From the NCBI RefSeq assembly GCF_016463975.1, contig NZ_JAEMNX010000015.1, positions 1 through 64,000 of the forward strand: a stretch of 64,000 bases of DNA, in the 5' to 3' direction. Shown in pieces: positions 54,535-63,219 of this stretch. Position 1 is the stretch's first letter. Every line of letters begins with the position of its first letter. Made by a program: the position numbers and the translations under genes. The stretch comes from Marinomonas transparens. GTDB lineage: Bacteria; Pseudomonadota; Gammaproteobacteria; Pseudomonadales; Marinomonadaceae. The notes under the pieces were generated by a model, which saw nothing but the letters and a program-made list of their open reading frames with translations, made no database searches and had not been told where the DNA came from.

Positions 54535-55857
54535 CTACCCATATATTTGACGTAATGCATCTGGTTTCATCACCTTGGCGGTTGGATAATCACAGCTGAT
54601 CCCAATCAAGCCCTGATGCTTATTAATCAAGGTGGCGCCAATACCAAAACCCTCCAGTCCTTCATTTTGGCGGGAATGCTCGTCTAATGTGATGTCAGCT
54701 TCCACATGCACCAACCCTTTTTTCACCGTCACTCGCTGGCCTTCTTGCCGATTAATATGGCCTTGAACAACCACATGAATACCGGCTTTATGCACCGCTT
54801 TAACACCGCGCTCCGTCAAGGGTAGATCCGCATCTCGATACTTGGTTCGAAAGGTATTGGCAATGGAGCTGTAATAAAAACCAAACAGATCCCTATGTTT
54901 CAAATTACGATGGAACGCCTTATTGGCATAGCCTGTGCCATTTTTTAACAACAGCTCGCCCATGGTGTCATCCAAACCCGCGTGCAGAAATAAAAACGAG
55001 CCTCGCTTCGCCACCAGCTTCATCTTGCGATAGAACCAATGAAACTCGCCTTTCTTATGCAGAAACAGTTTTTGACACTGTAACGAAGCCGCGTACACAT
55101 GGCGTAGACTCAGACCAGCAGCATGACAATTTTTTTCAAAACTGTGCGTTTTAGAGTGCATTTTGCGCACTTCTCGCTCAACCCCTTCCGAGGTCAACTG
55201 ACCCGCCGCATGGTAGGGAAACTCTTCAAACCATTTGTCACTTGGGAATAGCTCTTTTCGACAGGCATCTTCACTGGGAATATTCTTCTGCCAATGGGTA
55301 TCTGCTAAGTATTGCTCGAACACCTCTTTAAACAAGGGAATGACTTTTTTACCCATGCGCACAAAGAAATGCTGATTACCTATGTCCTTTTGACGCGCTA
55401 ACGCCAGCAACCCCATGATCAAACGTAAATCATGATTGCCCGCTAACAGGGTGACACGGGCATCTAATCGATAAAGGTGCTTCACACTGCGCAATAAAGA
55501 AAGGTTGCTTGGCCCCTTATCCAAACAATCTCCGCCAATGATAATTTCAGAACGTCGTCCCGTTTTGGTGAGCTTAAACTGGCAAAGTCCATCATGGGTT
55601 TTCTTCACCACCCCCGCCGCCACCAAAGACGCTTCAAAAGCCGTCGCATCCGCATGGGGGTCTGAAATAAACACCACAGGGCGACTTGGCCACTTCAGCT
55701 TGCGCTTTATATGATGAGCCGTGGTTTGCCCTGTTTCACGGGCCATGGCATTAGTCGAACCACTGTCGTCAGGCCACGGAGCCCACTCATTCGGTAGGCG
55801 GGCAATAATATCAGCGTGTTCTGAACGAACAGAAACAGCAGGAAGAGGACTTTGCAT
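54535..55857 (-). CDS. Metallophosphoesterase
   Basis: A 440-residue calcineurin-fold phosphatase. The metal-binding motifs are SDPHAD (Asp66, His68), GGDCLDKG (about 106-113), GNHDLR (about 140-145) and GHINR near the C-terminus. Its N-terminal extension (1-60) and middle insertion are unlike small housekeeping phosphoesterases. It probably dephosphorylates a product of the kinases in the same operon (inference). It is 31 bases from the histidine phosphatase gene and six from the amphi-Trp gene. Confidence 0.8.
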   Translation of the reverse strand: MQSPLPAVSVRSEHADIIARLPNEWAPWPDDSGSTNAMARETGQTTAHHIKRKLKWPSRPVVFISDPHADATAFEASLVAAGVVKKTHDGLCQFKLTKTGRRSEIIIGGDCLDKGPSNLSLLRSVKHLYRLDARVTLLAGNHDLRLIMGLLALARQKDIGNQHFFVRMGKKVIPLFKEVFEQYLADTHWQKNIPSEDACRKELFPSDKWFEEFPYHAAGQLTSEGVEREVRKMHSKTHSFEKNCHAAGLSLRHVYAASLQCQKLFLHKKGEFHWFYRKMKLVAKRGSFLFLHAGLDDTMGELLLKNGTGYANKAFHRNLKHRDLFGFYYSSIANTFRTKYRDADLPLTERGVKAVHKAGIHVVVQGHINRQEGQRVTVKKGLVHVEADITLDEHSRQNEGLEGFGIGATLINKHQGLIGISCDYPTAKVMKPDALRQIYG

Positions 55858-55888
55858 GATTATGATTCACCTATTGTTTTGAGCACGA

Positions 55889-56584
55889 TTAATCTGGCAC
55901 ATCTTGATTCATATTGAGAATGTGACGCTGTTTCCAATCACCAAATCGCTTTCGGGTCGGCTGATTATCGACAAATTCAAATACCACAGGATGCCCATAA
56001 AACATACTTAGCCCTTTAATATCCCCCATAGTCATAAGATTAAGATGAAAGGCCCCATGCCGAATCGCCGCACCATGCCCCACGATCAACTTAACCCCTT
56101 GGCTCGTACTGTCACGCCAAGCCAACACATGGCGAGCCACACGCTCACCAGCTTCTAATAGCGACTCAGCACCATCAAAAGGGAGCTTATAGTCACTGTT
56201 GGATTTCCAATGCTTCGGCGGCGTAGTAAAACGTGGGTCCAGCGCTAAAACGCGCTCAATCTCAGTAATCGTCAAATTGGCGACGGCCCCCACACTGCGC
56301 TCACAAAGCGCTGAAAAACTGCGTAATTGTGGCTTAGCAAGGAAAAAATCTTGTAGCTCTTCAAGATAAATCTGCCCTGTTTGCCACGCTCTTAGCAAGG
56401 TGGAGGTGTCAATAACAGGGTCAAGTTTTTGCCCTGTTTCCCGCAACCAACACCCAAAAGCACGGGCTTGTTCGCGCACTTCCAACTCACCCGAATCGGT
56501 CAAGGGAAAAGGCTGTAAAGCACTCGGTACATTAGACAACTGTTCATAAGCGCCATGGCGAATCAGTGCGCACACCCGACTCAT
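55889..56584 (-). CDS. Histidine phosphatase family protein
   Basis: A 231-residue phosphoglycerate-mutase-fold phosphatase. The phosphohistidine motif RHG is at 9-11 (LIRHGAYEQ), and the second His lies in IVGHGAAIRHGAF, about residues 170-182. It probably hydrolyses a phosphate ester. It overlaps the upstream HprK-related gene by four bases (ATGA type), so it is translationally coupled within the GAK operon. Substrate unknown. Confidence 0.8.
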   Translation of the reverse strand: MSRVCALIRHGAYEQLSNVPSALQPFPLTDSGELEVREQARAFGCWLRETGQKLDPVIDTSTLLRAWQTGQIYLEELQDFFLAKPQLRSFSALCERSVGAVANLTITEIERVLALDPRFTTPPKHWKSNSDYKLPFDGAESLLEAGERVARHVLAWRDSTSQGVKLIVGHGAAIRHGAFHLNLMTMGDIKGLSMFYGHPVVFEFVDNQPTRKRFGDWKQRHILNMNQDVPD

Positions 56585-57675
56585 AGCTGATCCATTCCCT
56601 TGATCAACTCAAACGCCACATCAAAGTCGATGGCGCCCGTTAATTTAAATACCCGCACCGTCTTCAACATCTGGCAGTATTCAGCCACCGACGGACAGTC
56701 ATTTGAGTCACTGAATACACCCACTTTGTCTTGATAGAATGGCCCCGGACGTTTACGCAACCCCTCAATGGTGTCTGGCTCTTTTTCAAGATCAACCAAG
56801 GTCAAACAAGTGGGCTCAGATGACGCCAAAGACCAATCCAGCATGATCAAATTTTTCAATTCCCCCTGTAACTGCACCCTATTTTCACCATACTCATCCT
56901 CGATCTGCACATCGTACTTTTGCTCTAATTCCCACAGGGCTTGCTGCGCTAACTGACTGAGTTTTTCCTGCTCATTAAGCGGCAAAATATGTTTTAACCT
57001 ATCATTATGGGAATGCAACAAGGTGCCCGGATTCACTCTCGGCAACTTGGCAACCCCCACCGCTTTGACGCCTTCACTCGTCGCTTCCATCAGAAGTCGG
57101 TCATTCGTCAGAAACTGCCTTGAAGCGTCTTCCAAACAACGCAACATTAAGGTCGATTTACCGCCGCCAGACCCAGCCGCAATCGCGGTTACTTGCCCTG
57201 CGACACTAAAACCTGAGGCATGCCCTAATACCCAATCACGGCGTAAATGCACATTGATAAACTGGTTATTAATAAAGTTAATAACCTGCGCAAGGTTATC
57301 GAGACAAGGGCCTACAACAATAGGGTCACGCTGGCGCTGTAGCATCAACATATTGGTTTTAAACTTCTTAATCCAACGGCCAGAAGCACTTTCTAGATAG
57401 CCTTCTTTTCGACCTTGCTTACCCGCTTCTCTAGGAACCTCTAACCAATCTAGATCATCTTCTACCGCAGGCTGATCAATAATATAAACGCTAATCGTTT
57501 GCTCAATAGCAGTGTCTTCAACATAGCTTTTATAGTAGTCACCGAGTTCGGTAAGAATATCCATATTATTCGTGTAAACATCGACTCGTAAGGAACCAAA
57601 GACCAATCGAGATCGAAATTGGCAATTCGACATTTCGACCTTCAATTGTCGAGTATCTAACAGGTTCGTTATCAT
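56581..57675 (-). CDS. HprK-related kinase B (GAK system)
   Basis: A 364-residue protein with an HprK-like kinase core: GHASG (151-155) and the P-loop AAGSGGGKST (166-175). The ~150-residue N-terminal region and the C-terminal part differ from HPr kinase/phosphorylase, matching the HprK-related kinase B family. No HPr or PTS gene is nearby, so the target is something other than HPr. It overlaps the ATP-grasp gene and the phosphatase gene by four bases each. Family identity from motifs; role unknown. Confidence 0.8.
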   Translation of the reverse strand: MITNLLDTRQLKVEMSNCQFRSRLVFGSLRVDVYTNNMDILTELGDYYKSYVEDTAIEQTISVYIIDQPAVEDDLDWLEVPREAGKQGRKEGYLESASGRWIKKFKTNMLMLQRQRDPIVVGPCLDNLAQVINFINNQFINVHLRRDWVLGHASGFSVAGQVTAIAAGSGGGKSTLMLRCLEDASRQFLTNDRLLMEATSEGVKAVGVAKLPRVNPGTLLHSHNDRLKHILPLNEQEKLSQLAQQALWELEQKYDVQIEDEYGENRVQLQGELKNLIMLDWSLASSEPTCLTLVDLEKEPDTIEGLRKRPGPFYQDKVGVFSDSNDCPSVAEYCQMLKTVRVFKLTGAIDFDVAFELIKGMDQL

Positions 57676-58580
57676 TTTCCTTCTCCTACTTGAGCGAGAG
57701 CATAATCGCTATAGGCTGCCGCAGCATCCACACCACAGCCATCTAGCGCCCCTTTAAAACCTCCAAAAGCCGACACTTCAAACACCACCGGACCTTGATC
57801 CGTCAAAGCAATATCGACGGTGGTAAAGCTCATGTCATAACAGGCTTGGGCACGACGCCCTAATTCGATCAATTGGCCATCAGCATCATGCTTTTCATAG
57901 CGCCCACCACTGTTAATCGTTGTATTCCATGCATCGCCCCCTGCGACACGCGCATAGGTACACAAGTATTCACCACCTAAAAACACCATGCCTAAATCTC
58001 GGCCTTTTAAATCAAGCGCTTCTTGGATATAAAAAATAGTATTGTGTTGTCGATACTCAGCTAACTTGGCTTGTACTTCTTCGTCACTGTCACCTTTGCC
58101 TAATATCAACATGCCCCGTGCTTTGGTTGAATACAGGGGTTTTAATATCGCTGAACCATATTCCCGTACCGTGGCAAACGCCAACTCCGCTGACTCGGTA
58201 ACACGAGTTTTCGGCATAGGAATACCGCCCTGCTGTAACGCCAGTGTGCCACTCAAACGATTAATCAAACGCCCCATACTTTTAGTGGGACTAAACACCT
58301 TCACACCCAGACTTTCCAGATGCGACAACAGATGAATTCTATCCTCTGTGCTCGGTGCATAAACTTCGCTGATCTTCTTCACGATCAAGCCATCTAATGT
58401 GGCCAGATCCAACCCCTTCCATATCACTTGATTGGTATCTAAACGTAGCTCGACGTCTTTCATATCAATCACGGCACGGAAACCTGTCTGCGCCTCTAAC
58501 CGGTCTGCCAACACTTCCGTTGACCATTTCCCTGGAATTCCTACAACGCCAATTTTCTTACGACTAGACGGCTTATTCAA
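57672..58580 (-). CDS. GAK-system ATP-grasp enzyme
   Basis: A 302-residue ATP-grasp protein, related to RimK-like ligases. It contains GIPMPKTRVT, ILKPLYSTKARGMLILGKGDS and the C-terminal metal site around TTVDIALTDQGPVVFEVSAFGG. Such enzymes join a carboxylate to an amine or thiol through an acyl-phosphate. It lies between the phosphotransferase and kinase B genes with overlaps of eight and four bases. The substrate of the GAK ATP-grasp enzyme is not known. Confidence 0.8.
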   Translation of the reverse strand: MNKPSSRKKIGVVGIPGKWSTEVLADRLEAQTGFRAVIDMKDVELRLDTNQVIWKGLDLATLDGLIVKKISEVYAPSTEDRIHLLSHLESLGVKVFSPTKSMGRLINRLSGTLALQQGGIPMPKTRVTESAELAFATVREYGSAILKPLYSTKARGMLILGKGDSDEEVQAKLAEYRQHNTIFYIQEALDLKGRDLGMVFLGGEYLCTYARVAGGDAWNTTINSGGRYEKHDADGQLIELGRRAQACYDMSFTTVDIALTDQGPVVFEVSAFGGFKGALDGCGVDAAAAYSDYALAQVGEGK

Positions 58581-60210
58581 AGTACAGCTCCTGTAATGGA
58601 ATCTTAAATTTCAATTCTTGCTCTGGCGTCATTTGAGCAAGTTTTTCAAGTAAATATCGAGCACGAAGATGCATGCGTGATGCCAATTTCTTATCGAAAA
58701 TAAAACGCGTTGACGTGGCAAAGGAACGCGCCAAACCAGCGGCTAACCTAAGTTCAAAATAGACATCGTCATGGCGCTTAGCAAAACGACGACCAAATTG
58801 GTAAACCTGTTTCGCACTCTCCATCATTAGCTTTCGGGTCGAACCACTCAGCACTTGTAGGCGATAAATGGACACCATTAATACAGAAAGATCTTGCACA
58901 TAATCAAAGTACGCAGACCGATGCAGATCAATGAAATAGATACGGTCTTCCACTTCATCGTAGATCAAATTATCGACATTAAAATCCCCATGAATCAGCA
59001 CAGAAAAAGGCGCGCTCCAGCGTAATTCTTTTGCTTCAACGCGGTGAATCAAGGTTTTAAAACTGGGACTAACCTGTCCGCAAATGCGATGCTCAGGCGT
59101 GAAAAATTCTGGGTGCACCTTATGACTGTCGCCAATACGTTTATCCAGCTGCTGCATAAACCTTGCATGGGACAGCTCTGTGGTATGGGTCGTCTTCCAC
59201 ATTTTATTTAGGGTTTTAAATAAGGCAGCAAGCGCCGCTTCGACACCTTGCTGCTGCTCCGCCAGTAACAAGGTTTCTAACGTTTTACCCGCCATGTGTT
59301 CTATCAAAAGCGCAGAGGTCTCACCTTTCGAAGAAGTGTGAGCCAAAACATTTGGTGCCAAACGCGGGTCAATATTGCGCCAGTTTGCTACCCCCTGTAC
59401 TTCTTCGGCAATCTTGCTACGATCCCCCTCTTTATAAACAGCTAATATGTCTTTGTTTGACGCATCTTTATGGGAGATTGCCGCAATGGCACTGCCCGAA
59501 CGGGTCAACGCCAAGCGACGTACTTTTAAGTCGCTCAAACTGTAATTCAGCGTCGATACCGAGTCCTGTAAATGGCCGTAGTTTTGTAACGACACAACCT
59601 GCCCTAAATCTGCCTTGATTAACGCCTCGCCCACCACGGCTAATTGCTTAATCACCCGTTTCAAAGCAAAGTTGCTCAATATCGCCGCCTGTAACTGAGC
59701 ATCATTTAAGTGCTCTTTTGCCGCCAAGGTCGTCGCCTGAATCTCGTCATAGGACACCAAAAGCGCCTGCGTACGGCGACCTAATTTAATCCCCGTGCGT
59801 CGGTGAGACTTACCCATTCCAGACTTTACTAACTTGATACAGCGCTCGATACGACGCACTAATTTACGACACGCGTCACGACTTGGATGAGGGTAAGCTT
59901 CTGCTAATGTGCCTTCTTGAATGCAATCAAAAAAATGCACCGAGACCCCATCCAAAGCCAACGCCAAAGAACGCATCGCCTCGACACGAATATAAAAAGC
60001 TGTGCCCGGTTTACGTCGTTCTAACAGCCAAGCACATTCTTTTTCCATCTTTTCGCGTAAGGTTTGTACGTAACCACGACGGGTACGAATACGAGGCAAA
60101 AGTTCAATGGAGTGCGTTTTGAAAAAGAGTTCGACAAGGTGACAATGGGTTTCCACTTCATTTAAAAGAAAATGTAAGTTCTCTTGGACTGCCGAGGCAG
60201 AAGTTGGCAT
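58573..60210 (-). CDS. Fused PhoU-like/APH-type phosphotransferase
   Basis: A 545-residue two-part protein. Residues about 1-215 are helical with repeated helix pairs reminiscent of PhoU. Residues about 250-540 are an aminoglycoside-phosphotransferase/choline-kinase-like fold with the catalytic HGDFNVDN (His407, Asp409, Asn414) and IDLHRS (Asp428). A phosphotransferase of this sort at the head of a GAK operon is unusual in my experience. It is the first gene, its end overlapping the ATP-grasp start by eight bases; the promoter should lie in 60211-60345. Substrate unknown. Confidence 0.75.
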   Translation of the reverse strand: MPTSASAVQENLHFLLNEVETHCHLVELFFKTHSIELLPRIRTRRGYVQTLREKMEKECAWLLERRKPGTAFYIRVEAMRSLALALDGVSVHFFDCIQEGTLAEAYPHPSRDACRKLVRRIERCIKLVKSGMGKSHRRTGIKLGRRTQALLVSYDEIQATTLAAKEHLNDAQLQAAILSNFALKRVIKQLAVVGEALIKADLGQVVSLQNYGHLQDSVSTLNYSLSDLKVRRLALTRSGSAIAAISHKDASNKDILAVYKEGDRSKIAEEVQGVANWRNIDPRLAPNVLAHTSSKGETSALLIEHMAGKTLETLLLAEQQQGVEAALAALFKTLNKMWKTTHTTELSHARFMQQLDKRIGDSHKVHPEFFTPEHRICGQVSPSFKTLIHRVEAKELRWSAPFSVLIHGDFNVDNLIYDEVEDRIYFIDLHRSAYFDYVQDLSVLMVSIYRLQVLSGSTRKLMMESAKQVYQFGRRFAKRHDDVYFELRLAAGLARSFATSTRFIFDKKLASRMHLRARYLLEKLAQMTPEQELKFKIPLQELYFE

Positions 60211-60345
60211 GATTTAAATCCATCACAAAGGTGAAAATACTATACACGAATCGTCACATTGGAAGATTACGATTCAGTGACAATTGACCTCGCACAAAAG
60301 CGAAACACATCAAATGGCCCTAAATAATACTAGGAATGGTACAGA

Positions 60346-61212
60346 ATGAATCTCGACCAAACATCCCAAAAGCAACTCATCGACATCGTCCGCCGCGCAG
60401 GACAAGAGATTGTCATGCCAAACTTTCGCCAACTTAGTGCAGCCGATATCACCACCAAAAGTAGCCTGAGCGATCTGGTCACCATTGCAGACCAAGCCAG
60501 TGAAGACTTCATAACCAGTCAAATTCAACAGTACTTTCCTGATTGGGCCATCGTCGGAGAAGAAGCTGTCGCCGCAGATCCATCCACCACAGACAAAATT
60601 AGCCGCGCACAAACCTGTGTCATCATCGACCCGATTGACGGTACATGGAACTTCGCCCATGGCCTATCCGACTTTGGTATCATCCTCGCCGTAGTGGTCG
60701 AAGGCGTGACTCGCTTTGGCTTGCTTTATGACCCAGTCAATGACGATTGGATCTATGGCAATTTAGGAGAAGGCGCCTTTTACCAAAGAACCGCCATGGA
60801 CGAAAAAGGCCAGCTCTCTTTACCCATACAAGCACTCACACAAGCGCCTAAACCGCTACACATCACCCCAGAAACCGACTTAAAACGACTGGCAGGCATC
60901 ATGTCAGTACATTCCTATGAAGGCGACAAAAAACACGACTTCGCCATCAAAGCCAGCCACTTTGCCCGTATTAACAACTTGCCCTCATGTCCTGCTTACC
61001 GACAAATGGCCCAAGGCCACTTCCACTTCAGCCTCACCTACAAAATGATGCCATGGGACCACGCCGCTGGTGTCCTCATCTACACAGAAACCGGCGGTGT
61101 ATGCCGCACCCTAGACGGCCAAGACTACTCACCCGCCCTACCGGATGGGGAAATGCTCACCGCACAATCAGAACAGCAATGGCAGGAATTAGCGGCGCAC
61201 TTTAAGAAGTAA
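60346..61212 (+). CDS. Inositol-monophosphatase family phosphatase
   Basis: A 288-residue IMPase/FBPase-fold phosphatase. The metal residues are in GEE (71-73), DPIDGT (95-100) and WDHAAG (about 223-228), all intact. It removes phosphate from inositol phosphates or similar small molecules (such as histidinol phosphate in relatives). It is divergent from the GAK operon by 135 bases, an arrangement that could mean shared regulation and related chemistry. Exact substrate unknown. Confidence 0.8.
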   Translation: MNLDQTSQKQLIDIVRRAGQEIVMPNFRQLSAADITTKSSLSDLVTIADQASEDFITSQIQQYFPDWAIVGEEAVAADPSTTDKISRAQTCVIIDPIDGTWNFAHGLSDFGIILAVVVEGVTRFGLLYDPVNDDWIYGNLGEGAFYQRTAMDEKGQLSLPIQALTQAPKPLHITPETDLKRLAGIMSVHSYEGDKKHDFAIKASHFARINNLPSCPAYRQMAQGHFHFSLTYKMMPWDHAAGVLIYTETGGVCRTLDGQDYSPALPDGEMLTAQSEQQWQELAAHFKK

Positions 61213-61270
61213 AAAAAACTGTAACTTATGACATAATGCCGTAATCGATTAGGCCAAAGAGACGATAAGG

Positions 61271-61681
61271 ATGACTGAAGACCACTTACCCACTGAACGC
61301 TGGAAGCAGCGTTTTCAGAATTACAAAAAAGCGCTGTTGCAACTTAATGAAGCGGTAGAAGCCTACGATGAAACCTCACCAAACATCGTAAAAGAAGGCG
61401 TATTACAACGCTTCGAGTTTACTCATGAACTCGCGTGGAAAGTGCTAAAAGACTACCTAGAATACGAAGGCCACCAGAACATCACAGGGTCAAGAACCGC
61501 CACCAGACTGGCCTTTAACCTCGGCTTAATTGAAGACGGCCAAACATGGATGGACATGATAGAAAGTCGTAATAAAACCGTGCACGCCTACGACGCCAGC
61601 ATACTCGAAACCGAATTTTTAAAAGTACGCAATTACAATCACTGCTTCATTCAACTACAAGAAAAGTTCACCAACCTATGA
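61271..61681 (+). CDS. hepT: HepT-type HEPN toxin (HI0074 family)
   Basis: A 136-residue all-helical HEPN protein of the HI0074 type. The RNase-like motif RNKTVHAY (Arg100, His105, Tyr107) matches the Rx4HxY motif, in which the tyrosine is the target of AMPylation by MntA-type antitoxins. It is followed by the nucleotidyltransferase gene with a four-base overlap. Toxin by family; its cellular target is not known. Confidence 0.8.
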   Translation: MTEDHLPTERWKQRFQNYKKALLQLNEAVEAYDETSPNIVKEGVLQRFEFTHELAWKVLKDYLEYEGHQNITGSRTATRLAFNLGLIEDGQTWMDMIESRNKTVHAYDASILETEFLKVRNYNHCFIQLQEKFTNL

Positions 61682-61986
61682 CACTCAATCAATATGGCCT
61701 TCCGACCACCCTCATGGGTAAAATGTCGGCGGTTTTTACAAGGTATCCAGAAATACAAAAAGTCACCCTATTCGGATCACGCGTTACAGGTAAATTCCGT
61801 ACTGGCTCAGACATAGACCTTGCAATCACTACATCCCAAGCCGATACCCTCTCTCATCTTCACCACGAGCTAGACGAACTAAACAGCCCCTACTTGATCG
61901 ACTTAGTTGATGAAAGCAGCATCACCAACCCAGCCTTAATCAAACACATTCAAGACGTGGGCGTGGTGATTTACCAAGCGTCATAA
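61678..61986 (+). CDS. mntA: MntA-type nucleotidyltransferase antitoxin
   Basis: A 102-residue minimal nucleotidyltransferase. The GSRVTGKFRTGSDIDLA motif (33-49) has the turn Ser34 and the metal-binding Asp45/Asp47, with a third Asp in the later LIDLVDES strand. In MntA-HepT systems it AMPylates the HEPN toxin to silence it. Coupled to hepT by an ATGA overlap. This is a type VII-like toxin-antitoxin pair. Confidence 0.8.
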   Translation: MTLNQYGLPTTLMGKMSAVFTRYPEIQKVTLFGSRVTGKFRTGSDIDLAITTSQADTLSHLHHELDELNSPYLIDLVDESSITNPALIKHIQDVGVVIYQAS

Positions 61987-62065
61987 AGAGGCTGAGTTTA
62001 CTCCCTTAATACTCAGCCCTATAAAGCAGAACAAGAAAACTTTTACTTTTCAGCAAGCTCGTGCT

Positions 62066-63100
62066 TTATGCCTCTTCTTCAGCTTGAATCAATTCCTGTA
62101 ATTTTCGTCTCGCACGCATTCCGGCCACATCACCGGGAAGGTACACAGGTTTTAGGGCGATCAAATCCGTTCCTGGCATGCGTTCATGACAGGCTTCGAC
62201 CATAGGTTCATCTTCAAACTCGAACGCGTTATTGATTTGAATGCGTATACCTTCACTTAAACCGGCATCGTCAAGTTTTTTGTTGCGGGCAACCGCATAG
62301 AAATAATGGGAGGAATTCTCAGTTTCAGGCGTAATTAAATGAATACCGGGGAAGCAGGCACCGTCTTCAATGGTGCCATTTTCTGCTGAAAAGCCTGTAT
62401 CCAAATACAGCACACTAGGGGGCTGCCAGCACATATGAGCACGCAGAGTACCAATCGCGGGCGCTTCGTCCCAAAGCAGAGAAAATAATGGCGAAACCGG
62501 GCAATTGTAATTCCAATGCATGGACCACACGGTATTGCCGTCTATCTCGACTTTGCGCTCCTCTTTAAAGCCTGCTGGTGGCTCGCCATCCGAGGAAAGA
62601 AAAGAATGCAAATAAGGAACATGACTCAGATCGAGCAAGTTATCTGCCACCAATTCGTAATGGCATTTTACATTGAGGTAACCATGTACCGATGTCCAAC
62701 CTTCACGCTTATCGCATTCACCAATATCGATAATACTTTCAGGGTCTGCTTGACTTGCTTCCCCCATCCAAATCCATATAACACCTTGTGCTTCAACGAC
62801 AGGGTAATATTTAACACTGCACCCCTTCGGGATAGCACCGTTACCATGAGGGTTGTGCGTACCATTTCCTTTAGCATCAAATACCAAACCATGGTACCCA
62901 CAGGCAATATTATTGCCTTGTACTTTCCCTTTGCTTAGGGGTGCAAACCGATGAGGACACCGATCTTCTAAAGCGATTGCTGTGCCATCTTCTCCTCGGT
63001 AAAGCACAACTGGTTCATTCAGTAATGTAATCGCTAATGGTGTATCAACTAAGTCGTGGCTCCAACCAGCGCAATACCACGTATTTCGAAGAAATTTCAT
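62066..63100 (-). CDS. vanA: VanA-like Rieske aromatic oxygenase
   Basis: A 344-residue terminal oxygenase. The Rieske 2Fe-2S ligands are Cys48-x-His50 and Cys67-x2-His70, and the mononuclear iron site is DLSHVPYLH (about 175-183). The overall form is that of vanillate O-demethylase oxygenase and its relatives, which demethylate methoxy aromatics. No reductase (VanB) lies beside it in this window. Divergent from an AraC-family gene. Substrate inferred; it could act downstream of the feruloyl-CoA-like pathway 30 kb to the left. Confidence 0.75.
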   Translation of the reverse strand: MKFLRNTWYCAGWSHDLVDTPLAITLLNEPVVLYRGEDGTAIALEDRCPHRFAPLSKGKVQGNNIACGYHGLVFDAKGNGTHNPHGNGAIPKGCSVKYYPVVEAQGVIWIWMGEASQADPESIIDIGECDKREGWTSVHGYLNVKCHYELVADNLLDLSHVPYLHSFLSSDGEPPAGFKEERKVEIDGNTVWSMHWNYNCPVSPLFSLLWDEAPAIGTLRAHMCWQPPSVLYLDTGFSAENGTIEDGACFPGIHLITPETENSSHYFYAVARNKKLDDAGLSEGIRIQINNAFEFEDEPMVEACHERMPGTDLIALKPVYLPGDVAGMRARRKLQELIQAEEEA

Positions 63101-63145
63101 GCCCTTATCCTTCTTATTTTAATTGGAAGGACAGAATAGGAGATA

Positions 63146-63196
63146 TAAATTGGACAATATACACCACATAATCCATATTATCGGACATATAATCCA
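63146..63196. promoter_or_regulatory. Repeat elements in VanA/AraC divergent promoter
   Basis: CATAATCCA (about 63167) and ATAATCCA (about 63188) repeat with a 21-base period, and TTGGACA/TCGGACA form a second repeated element. Spaced direct repeats suit an AraC-family activator binding one face of the DNA. Confidence 0.4.
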
Positions 63197-63219
63197 AAAG
63201 TAGCCTTATAGACTTCATT

